DNA from: Myxococcales bacterium
Lineage (GTDB): Bacteria > Myxococcota_A > Polyangia > Polyangiales > Houyiibacteriaceae
NCBI GenBank assembly: GCA_029861865.1
Contig: JAOTYL010000007.1
Location: 124,001 to 188,000, forward strand
DNA length: 64,000 nucleotides
Reading direction: 5' to 3'
Positions 46,745-55,888 of this stretch are shown here, piece after piece. The notes below the pieces were generated by a model. The model had not been told where the DNA came from, searched no databases, and worked only from the letters and a program-made list of their open reading frames with translations. Position numbers and translations under genes: made by a program. The stretch's first letter is position 1, and each line of letters opens with the position of its first letter.

Positions 46745-47575
46745 ATGCGTCGTCCGGTCCTGGTCGTGTTCATCCTGCTGGCGGTGGGGTGTACCGGCCT
46801 CATGCAGAACATCGGGGCGCGGTGGGTCACCCGGCAACTCGCCGAAGAATTCGACCTCGATGATCAGCAGACCGAGGCGACCCGAGCGTCGGTCGACCGA
46901 CTGATCGCCAAAGCGCCGAGTGTGATCGGGCCTCCCGTCGATTTCATCGTCGCCATCCTCGATCGCGGCATCGCCAAGGGCTTCACCGACCGAGAGCTGA
47001 TCGGTGTGTGGCGTCGAGCCGACGAGCTCCTCGATGAAGTGGTCGCACACATCATCGAAGAGGCAGCGCCAATTTTGGCGACCTTGAGCGATGATCAGAT
47101 CGATCATGCGCATGCACGCTTCGACAAGCGCTTCGAGGAAGTGCGGGAAAAGCTTGCGGAGCCGCCCGAAGAGAGGCTCGAAAAACGTCAGGAAGCGTTC
47201 GTCGCGGCGATTGAAGAATGGACCGGCGACCTCAGCTTCGAGCAAGAGAAGGCGTTCCGAGCCTATGTAGCCCGCTTTCCGGACGACGCAGCTTTGCAGC
47301 TAGCAGCCGATGAGGGGCGGGTCGCGGAGATCGAAAGCGTCCTGCGTCAGCGCCCAGGTGCCCCTGCGATACGGGAGGCCCTCTGGAAAGCCTGGAAAGA
47401 GCGGGGGGATTGGGGTCCCGAGGCACGTACTCCCGCCGAGCGGCGCGCGCAGAGCCGACAGACGATTCTCTACGTGTACGACTCGATGAACACGAGACAA
47501 AAGGACCACGCGAGCAGGCACCTTCACGAGCTTCACGACAAGGTGAAGCGCTTCCTCGGCATGGCCGACTCTTAG
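46745..47575 (+). CDS. DUF6279-like lipoprotein
   Basis: This 276-residue helical lipoprotein has a lipobox (LLAVGC) and a segment FDLDDQQTEATRASVDRLIA like DUF6279 lipoproteins. There are no catalytic motifs. A G-rich repeat starts at its stop codon. Confidence 0.65.
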   Translation: MRRPVLVVFILLAVGCTGLMQNIGARWVTRQLAEEFDLDDQQTEATRASVDRLIAKAPSVIGPPVDFIVAILDRGIAKGFTDRELIGVWRRADELLDEVVAHIIEEAAPILATLSDDQIDHAHARFDKRFEEVREKLAEPPEERLEKRQEAFVAAIEEWTGDLSFEQEKAFRAYVARFPDDAALQLAADEGRVAEIESVLRQRPGAPAIREALWKAWKERGDWGPEARTPAERRAQSRQTILYVYDSMNTRQKDHASRHLHELHDKVKRFLGMADS

Positions 47576-47628
47576 GCGATAGCGTGGGGGCGGTGGGGCG
47601 GGACCGACCGAGGCCGCAGGCCGACTAG
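47572..47628 (+). repeat. G-rich dispersed repeat with hairpin, copy 2
   Basis: Begins in the stop codon of the DUF6279-like gene. The first ~40 bases match copy 1 (39800-39853 minus strand) at most positions, including GTGGGGG, GGTGGGG and CGGGACC. It then carries a GGCC-GCA-GGCC hairpin. Confidence 0.7.
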
Positions 47629-48371
47629 AACAGCCAGCCTAGGAAGATTTTGAAGACGTGGGTGTTGGTGCGGAAGTCGGTCTTCGTCGCGCTGTTCATG
47701 CTGATGGTGTAGTTGAAATCAAAGTTGAGCGGGCCGAGGTCGAACTGAACGCCAAAGCGCGCGCCTGCGATGTAGATCGACAGGGGGTAGCCGGGGATGC
47801 CTTTCGGTTTGAACTGGAACGCCTTCCGGTTGCCGTTGAGGTCGACGAAGCCGCGGAGGTTGAACGTGCTGACCCACCCTCCGTAGAGAAAGAGCTTGAA
47901 GTAGGGATTCGCGTAGGGGACGTAGCCCGCCGTCAATGGAATCTCGAGGGAGTTCATCCTGGCGGTCTCGCCAACTAGCGCGTCGAGTAGCTCGAGTTGC
48001 TCGGGTGTGGTCTCAGGATCCGCTAGGGCGATGGTTCTAAATTCCTCAAAGACTTCAAAGTAGAAGCGGCTGAAGCCGATGCCGATCTCGCCAAAGACTT
48101 TCCCGGCGGTGACACGCGCGCTCAGTTGCATACCCCAGTTGAAAAAGCTAGCAGGGTTGCGGCCGCCGACAGTACCCAAGAACTCCCCCGGATTTTCAGG
48201 GTCGTCGCCGGCATAGAGGTTGATGTCGGGAACCCGAGAGACGAATGTCGTGCTGCCGATCCCGACTGCGATTTTGACATCCATTTTCGGGACGGCAGAC
48301 GCTGGGCTCGCCGCGAGCCACACGGAGGCGCAGACGGCGAAAAGAGCAAGCGTGGCGAGTGGTTTCTTCAT
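47625..48371 (-). CDS. Exported outer-membrane-like beta-barrel protein
   Basis: The ATG at 48371 gives 248 residues with signal peptide (AVCASVWLAASPASA) and a Gly/aromatic-rich barrel ending KIFLGWLF. I recognise no named family. It follows the arylsulfatase gene by 36 bp. Confidence 0.72.
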   Translation of the reverse strand: MKKPLATLALFAVCASVWLAASPASAVPKMDVKIAVGIGSTTFVSRVPDINLYAGDDPENPGEFLGTVGGRNPASFFNWGMQLSARVTAGKVFGEIGIGFSRFYFEVFEEFRTIALADPETTPEQLELLDALVGETARMNSLEIPLTAGYVPYANPYFKLFLYGGWVSTFNLRGFVDLNGNRKAFQFKPKGIPGYPLSIYIAGARFGVQFDLGPLNFDFNYTISMNSATKTDFRTNTHVFKIFLGWLF

Positions 48372-48407
48372 CGGATCCAATTCATGGGGGTGCGCGGACA
48401 CAGGGCG

Positions 48408-50018
48408 TCAGGCGGGGAACAAATACTCCTTGCCGTCGAGTACGAACTTCTTATCCATGATGCGAGGCCACATCGGCTTGGTCTTCAGCTTGGTCTTCTG
48501 CCACTCTTCGTGCTCTGTCTTGAGCTTCTCGTAGAGCTCCGGCATCTGCTCCCTCAAGTTGATCTTCTCCGACTGGTCGGTGACCAGGTTGTAGAGCTCG
48601 GCCCAGCCGTCGCGGGTGCTCAGGATGAGCTTGTAGTCCCCGTCGCGAATCGCCCAGATGTGATCGGCTCGCCAGAAGAGCACCTCGTGGGGGCGCTCTT
48701 TGTTTTCGCCCTTCACGTAGGGAATCAAATTCACGCCGTCGTATTCGCGATCGTCAGGCAGCACACCGCCCGCCGCTGCAACCGAAGTCGCGTAAATGTC
48801 GGTCGATGAAACCGGATACTTGTAACGCGTCCCCGCCGGGACCTTTCCCTTCCACTTCATCATGTAGGGCACTCGGATGCCGCCTTCGAACTGGGTGAGC
48901 TTCCCGCCTTTGAGGGGTCCATTGTCGGTGGCATGGGTGTAGGAGGCGCCCCCGTTATCGCTCAGGAAGAAGATCAGGGTGTCCTCCTCGATGCCGAGGT
49001 CCTTGATCTTCTGATGGATGTCGCCGACGGCGTCGTCGAGGGCCGAGATCATCGAGTAGTAGACGCGCTTGTTCTCGTCTTCGACCTGCGGGTATTGGCA
49101 GTAGTACTCGACCGGCGCCTGGAACGGCACGTGGGGCGCCGAGAACGCGCTATAGATGAAGAAGGGCTCGTCTTTGTGCTCCTCCATGTACTTCATGATC
49201 TCGTCGCGAAACGCAAAGGTCAGGTACTCCTCCTCCACGATGACCTTGCCGTTGCGCATGATGGCAGCCTCGTCTTTGCGTCCTGTCTTCCATTGATGCT
49301 GCGCGCTGAACGCCTCGTGCTCGTGGTTGATGATCCCGGACCAGTTCTTTTTGGGCGCATAGAGCGAGAAGGCGCCGTAGAACCCGTATTGATAGTCGAA
49401 GCCCCGGGCCATCGGCACTTGCTCGCGGTGCACGCCGAGGTGCCATTTGCCGATGAGCGCCGTGCTGTAATCATACTTCTTGAGGATCTCCGAAAGCATG
49501 ATCTCGGAAGGCGGCACGCCTTGCTTGTGGACCTGCCACGCTGCGGGGAACGAGGGTTTGGCCTTGACTTTGAACTCCCCCGTGTCGACGAGCCACCGAC
49601 CGGAGATGTACTCGACGTAGTTGCTCGGGTAAAACTCCATCACCTGCGTCTCGAAGCCGTAGCGATTCTGCACGCGACCCGTCATGAGACCCGCGCGCGC
49701 AGGTGCGCAGGTCGGCGCTGTGGCGTACCCCTCTTCGAAGACCACGCCCTCAGCACCGATCTGATCGATGTTTGGCGTGGAGATGTGCTCGACTCCGTAT
49801 GCGCTCACTTCGTAGGGGCCGAGATCGTCGGCCAGTAAGACGATGATGTTGGGTGGACGCTCCTTTTCGACTGGAAGCGGTGCCCCCAGGAAGGCAGCTT
49901 TGCTCGCTTCCATGTCTTTGTTCCACTTGATGCGCCATTTGACGCGAGTGATGGAACAACTCACCAGAACCAGCCCGAGGCCGACCAAGAGCAGCGCACG
50001 CAGATAGCGATGATTCAT
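48408..50018 (-). CDS. Arylsulfatase lipoprotein
   Basis: The ATG at 50018 gives 536 residues with lipobox VLVSC. It has sulfatase motifs: ADDLG, the CXPXR motif in TCAPARAGLMTG (Cys becomes formylglycine), LIGKWHLG and the metal-binding LSDNGG. It hydrolyses sulfate esters at the outer envelope. It is divergent from the FadL-like porin. Confidence 0.93.
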   Translation of the reverse strand: MNHRYLRALLLVGLGLVLVSCSITRVKWRIKWNKDMEASKAAFLGAPLPVEKERPPNIIVLLADDLGPYEVSAYGVEHISTPNIDQIGAEGVVFEEGYATAPTCAPARAGLMTGRVQNRYGFETQVMEFYPSNYVEYISGRWLVDTGEFKVKAKPSFPAAWQVHKQGVPPSEIMLSEILKKYDYSTALIGKWHLGVHREQVPMARGFDYQYGFYGAFSLYAPKKNWSGIINHEHEAFSAQHQWKTGRKDEAAIMRNGKVIVEEEYLTFAFRDEIMKYMEEHKDEPFFIYSAFSAPHVPFQAPVEYYCQYPQVEDENKRVYYSMISALDDAVGDIHQKIKDLGIEEDTLIFFLSDNGGASYTHATDNGPLKGGKLTQFEGGIRVPYMMKWKGKVPAGTRYKYPVSSTDIYATSVAAAGGVLPDDREYDGVNLIPYVKGENKERPHEVLFWRADHIWAIRDGDYKLILSTRDGWAELYNLVTDQSEKINLREQMPELYEKLKTEHEEWQKTKLKTKPMWPRIMDKKFVLDGKEYLFPA

Positions 50019-50109
50019 GATCCTTGGGGAGTGGTACTCAAGAAAAGGGTGGTCTGGCAACCAGTTTTTTGAAACGCAGCGCAGGCATTTCTGATCTAGG
50101 ATCCCGCGC

Positions 50110-51507
50110 ATGCGCCGAGCCTCGCTGATCCTGCTCATCGGTGTGGTATGGGCGCCGGTGCCTGCAAGCGCAGGGAACAGCGACGAGGTCAACGCCGGTC
50201 TTGACATTACCCTCACGGGCGGCGCTGTCGTCGCCATCACGTACACCGGCGCGGCGCTTTGGTACAACCCCGCGGGCCTCGCGCGAACCACCAAAGCCTC
50301 CCTCGAGCTCACCGGCGTGACGCTACAGGTACAGATCGTGAAGGTGCCCGGCCTCTTGACCATCGACACCGACCCTCAAGCCAAGAGCGAAGGCAAGACG
50401 GTGAACTTCTCGGTCGTTCCCCAGGCGGTCACCTTCACAATCGGGCTCCGGGAGAACCTAAAGCTCGGCGTGGGTCTGTTCAACAGCTCGATTCGCCGTG
50501 CGTTCGTCACCGAGGAGGTCACGACCGCGGCAGGCATAACGCGTGAGGCCAGGGCGATCGGCGGCCAGAACTCCAAGATCGACTTCTTTCACGTCAGCGC
50601 CGGCTTGGCGGGGACGTTCGGCAACAAGCAAAAACTTTTGCTTGGCGGCGCGTTCGATTTCGTCGTCGCGTCCGCCCGCGTCGATGGAACGCAGGCCATC
50701 TTCTACAACGGTGGAGAGTCAGGTTTCTTCACGGATGGCGACGTGGGCACGCAGACCGGTTTTGGCTTGCAGCTCAAGGCAGGCATCCAATGGGTCCCGA
50801 TCCCGGAAGTCCGGATCGGGCTCTCGGTTGCGTCGCCGACTTTTGCGTTCGTGATCCTCGAGCGCTTCGCGAACACGTTCGGACAAAGCCCGTCGGTGAA
50901 CCCGAACGAACCACCTCCAATCTGCGACCCTCCGAACCCACCCGATTGCAACGCCCAAAGCTCGGGCGGCTCCGAGTCTCGAGGGGCGAGGGGAGGCTGG
51001 TGGGGGGTCGAGCCCGGGAACTTGCGCTTCGGCATTGCCTACGTCGGGAACTGGGGCTGGGTCGAGGCGGATCTGTTTGTTCAGTGGCGGCTCCGCACGC
51101 CCGACCTCCAGATCGACCGCAAGGCGACGTTCAACGGCCGGATCGGAAGCGCCTTTCGACTGACGAGATTCATGCACCTTGGTCTGGGGTTCTTTACCGA
51201 TCTGAGCCCAGTTGACCGGCTCGGGCTCACCCCGCCCGCGACGACTGACGTCAATTTCTACGGCGTGCACGTAGGCTTTCTATTTGCGAATCACGAGATG
51301 CATCCTGGCCAGCCCGATGCCGAGAGCGATTCAAAGGATGGGGCCGGCTTCGCGATCGCGATCGGCCTTCGCTACTCACATGGACGTGGGCAGGCGTTGG
51401 GCTTCCTGTTCCCTGCGCAGTATGACCCGTCGTCGATCACGAGGCAGGGGACTGACGGCAAGATCAACGAGATCGCGCTCAACCTGGGTGTCAACGTCAG
51501 CTTCTAG
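50110..51507 (+). CDS. OmpP1/FadL-family outer-membrane transport protein
   Basis: The 465-residue protein has a signal peptide (VWAPVPASAG) and the FadL N-terminal hatch motif AALWYNPAGLAR, then a long barrel. FadL proteins bring hydrophobic compounds across the outer membrane. Divergent from the arylsulfatase, it suggests uptake of a desulfated substrate. It overlaps the convergent membrane gene by 4 bp. Confidence 0.87.
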   Translation: MRRASLILLIGVVWAPVPASAGNSDEVNAGLDITLTGGAVVAITYTGAALWYNPAGLARTTKASLELTGVTLQVQIVKVPGLLTIDTDPQAKSEGKTVNFSVVPQAVTFTIGLRENLKLGVGLFNSSIRRAFVTEEVTTAAGITREARAIGGQNSKIDFFHVSAGLAGTFGNKQKLLLGGAFDFVVASARVDGTQAIFYNGGESGFFTDGDVGTQTGFGLQLKAGIQWVPIPEVRIGLSVASPTFAFVILERFANTFGQSPSVNPNEPPPICDPPNPPDCNAQSSGGSESRGARGGWWGVEPGNLRFGIAYVGNWGWVEADLFVQWRLRTPDLQIDRKATFNGRIGSAFRLTRFMHLGLGFFTDLSPVDRLGLTPPATTDVNFYGVHVGFLFANHEMHPGQPDAESDSKDGAGFAIAIGLRYSHGRGQALGFLFPAQYDPSSITRQGTDGKINEIALNLGVNVSF

Positions 51508-51968
51508 CCCAAGACTCTGTTTACCGCCCAGACGAACGCGGGGCCTTGTTGTTCGAAGGTGAGCCCTGCGATCGTCGGGAATGGGTCGTCGAGGGTAGCC
51601 CGTGTGTAGGCGATGATCGCGGCGGCCCAGACGAGGAAGTAACCGAGGACATGCACGACGAGGAAACCGATCCCAAGTCGGTGCCGCTGCTGGCTAACCT
51701 CTAGCGTTGTCGCGTCTGCCCTTCGTCGAGAAAGAACCACGGAGGTTCGAGTCTCGATGCGTCGGTATCCATCGTCGCCGAGAAACAAGATGCTCCCGAG
51801 GATCAGCGCTTCCCCGATGCCCATGAGCCCAATGACCAGCGCCACGTAACCCCCACGCGTGAAGCCGAATGCAGCCACTCCGAGCCCGACGAGCGCAAGC
51901 GCATTACCGGTGACGAAGAGCGCAAAGCCGGTTCGGACAGTAAGGTTGCGTTGCGAGGGTTGGGACAT
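51504..51968 (-). CDS. Predicted membrane protein, function unknown
   Basis: This 154-residue protein has about four transmembrane helices. I recognise no family. It overlaps the FadL-like gene's end by 4 bp. Confidence 0.62.
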   Translation of the reverse strand: MSQPSQRNLTVRTGFALFVTGNALALVGLGVAAFGFTRGGYVALVIGLMGIGEALILGSILFLGDDGYRRIETRTSVVLSRRRADATTLEVSQQRHRLGIGFLVVHVLGYFLVWAAAIIAYTRATLDDPFPTIAGLTFEQQGPAFVWAVNRVLG

Positions 51969-52074
51969 CCGCGCCGTTGCGTCTACTGATGCCACGCGCT
52001 CGGTCAGACCTCTAGCGGAACACTACGGAACCGGCTTTGACAGCATCACCGTTTGCGGTCTACTACGGCGTGTG

Positions 52075-53292
52075 ATGAGCGAGACCCCCGAAGACCTGAA
52101 GCCCGGGTTCCCTTTTTCCCTAGTGAACAAGCTCGACAGACTGAGCATGCAGCTGATCCCGATCGAAGCAAAGCCGGCCATGAAGCTCGCGAAGCGCGTG
52201 ACTGGGTTGAGCGACTTCGGAGACGGTGGCTTCAGGTCACGCCTCGACTCGGCGGTGGCCGGGTTGAATGAGGCTGAACTCAATACGACAGGGCTTCTCG
52301 GAGCCCGTTACGTGCTGAACTGGCATTTGACCAATCGCCTCCGCATCATCGACTTCGCCAAACGCCACCCGGAGCTCGACGAGATCGAGATCGAGCGCCC
52401 GATCGTCATCACCGGCTTCTTTCGAACCGGTACGACGTTCCTTCACAACGTTCTCGCCGCCGATCCGGCGAATCGGGTCGCCAAAGCCTGGGAGCTTTCT
52501 TATCCACTCGGGAGGGTTGGAGACCCACTGGGAGACGTGGCCTTCCGGCGGGCCCAGGCGAAGTTCAGCTTCGGGTTCAACCAAAGCGCCATTCCCGACC
52601 AAGGGGTCGCTCATCATGTCACGCCCGACTCCTACGAGGAGTGTTTCTTCCTGCTCGAGAACGACATGGCCGTGCTGACGTTCTGGATCGCCTTCGCGGC
52701 TTATTCGTACGCCATGGACATGCTGGACTGGGACATGCGCGAGCCGTACGAGTTCCACAAGCTTCAGCTCAAAATCCTCACGGCGCAGCGGTCTGCGGAG
52801 CGCTGGGTGCTGAAATGCCCTTGGCACATCTGGAACATGGACGCGCTCATGGCCGTGTATCCAGACGCGCGCGTGATCTTCACCCACCGTGACATCGCCC
52901 AAGCTCTGGCCTCGCACTGCAGCCTGAGCGCTCGGATGGCGTCGAAGTTGCGCCGAAGCCTCGACATAAAAGAGCTGGGTGCGTTTTGGCTCGAGTACGC
53001 TCGTATCGGGCTCGAGCGCGGCATGGAAGCACACCGCAAGATTCCAGATTCCCAGCTCTACGATGTCCGCCTCAGCGACATGATGGCCGATCCGTTGAAC
53101 ACCCTCGAAGATCTCTATCGCCATTTCGGCCTGGAATACACCGATGGGCTCGCAACGCTGTTCAAGACTCGCATCGAGGACAAGCCCACCGCGCAAGAGG
53201 GCGAGCACGACTATGACATCGAAGACTTCGGGCTCACTGAGGAAAAGGTCCGCGAGGTCTTGGCCGAATACAGCGACCGATTCGGTGTCTAA
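52075..53292 (+). CDS. Sulfotransferase family protein
   Basis: The 405-residue protein has the 5'-phosphosulfate-binding loop GFFRTGTTFLHNVL and the 3'-phosphate-binding segment FTHRDIAQALASHCSL. Related sulfotransferases are common in mycobacteria, where they sulfate lipids. Catalytic detail and substrate are unknown. ATG 52075 is chosen; GTG 52072 would add only one residue. Confidence 0.9.
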   Translation: MSETPEDLKPGFPFSLVNKLDRLSMQLIPIEAKPAMKLAKRVTGLSDFGDGGFRSRLDSAVAGLNEAELNTTGLLGARYVLNWHLTNRLRIIDFAKRHPELDEIEIERPIVITGFFRTGTTFLHNVLAADPANRVAKAWELSYPLGRVGDPLGDVAFRRAQAKFSFGFNQSAIPDQGVAHHVTPDSYEECFFLLENDMAVLTFWIAFAAYSYAMDMLDWDMREPYEFHKLQLKILTAQRSAERWVLKCPWHIWNMDALMAVYPDARVIFTHRDIAQALASHCSLSARMASKLRRSLDIKELGAFWLEYARIGLERGMEAHRKIPDSQLYDVRLSDMMADPLNTLEDLYRHFGLEYTDGLATLFKTRIEDKPTAQEGEHDYDIEDFGLTEEKVREVLAEYSDRFGV

Positions 53293-53340
53293 CCCCAGCC
53301 CCACCGCCTTTTAGGGGACAGTCCCCTTTTTGTTGGGGTT
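53291..53340. repeat. REP-like palindrome with outer stem, possible terminator
   Basis: AGGGGAC/GTCCCCT is nested within an outer AACCCCA (53291-53297) / TGGGGTT (53334-53340) pair, just after the sulfotransferase stop. The core is the same as at 42359-42399. Confidence 0.72.
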
Positions 53341-53369
53341 AATTTCTCGGTCGGCACTATGTTTCCGCC

Positions 53370-54815
53370 GTGGGCGAGTCTTTTGATGCTGTCGTGATTG
53401 GGGCCGGGCCGAACGGTCTGAGCGCCGCCGTTGCGCTCGCTCAGGCCGGCGCGTCGGTGCTGGTGCTCGAAGCCACCAACGAGGTCGGCGGCGGGACGCG
53501 GACAGCTGAGCTCACGCTCGACGGATTTCGCCACGACGTTTGCTCGGCCGTGCACACCACGGGGATCCTTTCGCCGTTCTTTCGTTCGTTGCCGCTCGAA
53601 GAGCACGGGCTTCGATGGATCGTTCCACCGGCGTCGGTCGCGCATCCGCTCGACGATGAGCCTGCCGTCATGATGTGGTCATCGTTGACCGAGACCGCCG
53701 AAAGCCTCGGCGCAGACGCGTGCAGCTACGAAAAGCTCGTCGCGCCGTTCCTCGAGGATCCGCACCCCTTTTTCGAGGACGTGCTCGGTCCGCTAGGGTG
53801 GCCGAGTCGTCCCGGGTTGTTCATGCGGTTCGGGCTCAAGGCGATGTGGCCTGCGACCTGGCTCGCGAGCTGGAGGTTTCGCGAAGCCCGTGCCAGGGCC
53901 TTGTTTGCGGGCTGCGCGGCCCACAGCATCCTGCCACTGACTAACATGTTCACCGCAGCGCTCGGCGTGATCTTCTCGATCGCCGGGCATGTGGAGCCCT
54001 GGCCGATTGCAGCGGGAGGCTCCTTCGCGATTCCGACAGCGCTCGGAGGGTTGCTTCGGGAGCTTGGGGGTCAGATCCGCACGGGGGCGCGTGTCGACTC
54101 GCTTGCAGACCTTCCGCCCGCACGCGTGTACTTGTTCGATACCAGCCCCAACCAGCTCGCAGCGATTGGCGAACCCGTCCTGCCTGGCGGTTACGTCCGA
54201 CGCCTTCAGCGGTATCGCTACGGTCCTGGCGCCTTCAAGCTCGATTGGGCGCTCGACGGACCGATTCCGTGGCGAGATCCGAATTGTCTGCGGGCATCGA
54301 CGGTGCATTTGGGGGGCACGCTCGAAGAGATCGCAGCCGGCGAAGCGGCGATGTACCGGGGTGAGCACCCCGACAAGCCATTCGTGCTCCTTTGTCAGCA
54401 AAGTCAGCTCGACCCGACGCGGGCGCCCGAAGGAAAGCACACGGGCTATGCGTACTGCCACGTGCCAGGAGGCTCGACATTCGACATGACCGAGATCATC
54501 GAAAACCAGGTGGAGCGTTTTGCGCCAGGCTTCAAGGATTTGATCCTCGCGCGGCACGTCATGCGCACCGATGATTTTCAGCACTACAACCTCAACTACG
54601 TCGGGGGGGCGATAACCGGTGGGGTTGCCGACGTCTTTCAGCTCTTCACGCGGCCGGTGGCGCGTTGGAACCCCTACACGACGCCGAATCCCCGCATCTA
54701 TATCTGCTCTGCTTCGACGCCGCCGGGTGGTGGGGTGCATGGCATGTGCGGCTATCACGCAGCGCAGGCGGCGCTCCGCCGAATCGAACGGTTCGAGCCA
54801 GCGCCGCTCCGGTAG
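53370..54815 (+). CDS. FAD-dependent oxidoreductase, PYROXD2-like (paralogue 2)
   Basis: The GTG at 53370 gives 481 residues starting VVIGAGPNGLSAAVAL, then VLEATNEVGGGTRTAE and the C-terminal CSASTPPGGGVHGMCGYHAA. It is the second PYROXD2/CrtI-like enzyme here (see 5975). Next to the sulfotransferase it might act on a polyene, terpenoid or steroid. Confidence 0.86.
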   Translation: MGESFDAVVIGAGPNGLSAAVALAQAGASVLVLEATNEVGGGTRTAELTLDGFRHDVCSAVHTTGILSPFFRSLPLEEHGLRWIVPPASVAHPLDDEPAVMMWSSLTETAESLGADACSYEKLVAPFLEDPHPFFEDVLGPLGWPSRPGLFMRFGLKAMWPATWLASWRFREARARALFAGCAAHSILPLTNMFTAALGVIFSIAGHVEPWPIAAGGSFAIPTALGGLLRELGGQIRTGARVDSLADLPPARVYLFDTSPNQLAAIGEPVLPGGYVRRLQRYRYGPGAFKLDWALDGPIPWRDPNCLRASTVHLGGTLEEIAAGEAAMYRGEHPDKPFVLLCQQSQLDPTRAPEGKHTGYAYCHVPGGSTFDMTEIIENQVERFAPGFKDLILARHVMRTDDFQHYNLNYVGGAITGGVADVFQLFTRPVARWNPYTTPNPRIYICSASTPPGGGVHGMCGYHAAQAALRRIERFEPAPLR

Positions 54816-54830
54816 TCCCGACGCCCGAGT

Positions 54831-55205
54831 CTACCCGGTGGTGAACCAGTAGGCCCAGGCCATCAGGACGAACTGAAGTGGCAGCCGTGCCCAAAGCGCC
54901 CACCTCGGAATCGGCTTTCTCGGGTTGAGCGAAATGTTGTGAGTCAGCATGTAGATGTTCGCGGGGAACACCGCGACATAGAGAGCGATTAGCCCCCAAG
55001 CGGCAGCAACCCGTGTAGCCGGAACCAAGAGACCGACGCCACCGGCGATCTCGAAGAAGCCGCTGATGTATACGAGGGCCAGGGGCGAAGGCAGGTACTT
55101 CGGCACGATGCGGACGAAGGGCTTCGGCTGGACGAAGTGCAAGACACCGATTGCGATCATGCCAAGGGCGAGCGCCCACAGCGCAACGAGCTTTAGTCCA
55201 GTCAC
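54831..55205 (-). CDS. DoxX-family membrane protein
   Basis: The 124-residue protein has four transmembrane segments typical of DoxX-like proteins (IAIGVLHFVQPKPFVRIVP, GFFEIAGGVGLLVPATR). Function unknown. Confidence 0.85.
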   Translation of the reverse strand: MTGLKLVALWALALGMIAIGVLHFVQPKPFVRIVPKYLPSPLALVYISGFFEIAGGVGLLVPATRVAAAWGLIALYVAVFPANIYMLTHNISLNPRKPIPRWALWARLPLQFVLMAWAYWFTTG

Positions 55206-55237
55206 GCTCGCCTCTTGTACCGCAATCCAGGGAGAGC

Positions 55238-55288
55238 GTCAGCGCCTAATTTGTCAGCGCCAGTGCCGGCGTCATTGCCAGTGTCACC
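55238..55288. repeat. Hexanucleotide repeat array, site C
   Basis: GTCAGC, then GCC with a TAATTT interruption, then GTCAGC, GCCAGT, GCCGGC, GTCATT, GCCAGT, GTCACC. The last unit includes the TCA that is the stop (TGA) of the 55284-55856 gene on the minus strand. Confidence 0.75.
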
Positions 55289-55856
55289 CGTTTTCGCGTC
55301 CGGTGATCTCTTTGGCTTTCGCCCCGGCGGCGCGCAGGAATTTCCGAAGCTTGACGCCGCCCCAGATGAATAGGCCAAGCAATGCGAGCAGGAAAACGAT
55401 GTTGCCGTACGGGACGTAGACGTAATCCTCGGGGACCTTTTCGAGTGACAAGATGTTGGGGTAGAGGTCGAGTACGGGAACGCGGATGCCGTAGTACTTC
55501 ACCAGCACGATGGCTTTCTCCGTTGCTGCCCCCTCCGCCGTGTCGCCTGCCTCACCCTGGCCAAAGCTCATCGCTTGGGCCGCGATGTCTCCCGAGTCCC
55601 ACTTGAAGTACCAGCCGTTGTCCTCGTTGCGGAGCGCCAGAGCCTTCCCGCCCTCGAGCTCCGTCGCGTATACGAAACGAACGTCGCGTGTCCGAGGCTG
55701 CCCGGGCTCCGCACCCTTGCGATCCATGCGCTTCACGTCGGTGCCGGAGATCGTCACCTTCGTTGCGCGGGGCATGAAGTAGTATAGAGAAGACGCGAAA
55801 AGCACGGTGAACACCAGCGCCAGTGCCACACCGAGCTTCCTCATCCACTTCTTCAT
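55284..55856 (-). CDS. Predicted membrane protein with two transmembrane helices, function unknown
   Basis: The 190-residue protein has N-terminal helix GVALALVFTVLFASSLYYFM, a periplasmic domain and a C-terminal helix (IVFLLALLGLFIWGGVKL). I recognise no family. It is last in the run TER-like / HAD / membrane protein. Its stop codon lies within a hexamer repeat. Confidence 0.65.
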   Translation of the reverse strand: MKKWMRKLGVALALVFTVLFASSLYYFMPRATKVTISGTDVKRMDRKGAEPGQPRTRDVRFVYATELEGGKALALRNEDNGWYFKWDSGDIAAQAMSFGQGEAGDTAEGAATEKAIVLVKYYGIRVPVLDLYPNILSLEKVPEDYVYVPYGNIVFLLALLGLFIWGGVKLRKFLRAAGAKAKEITGRENG

Positions 55857-55888
55857 AGGCCCCGAGTCATACGGCCATCGAGAGACGG

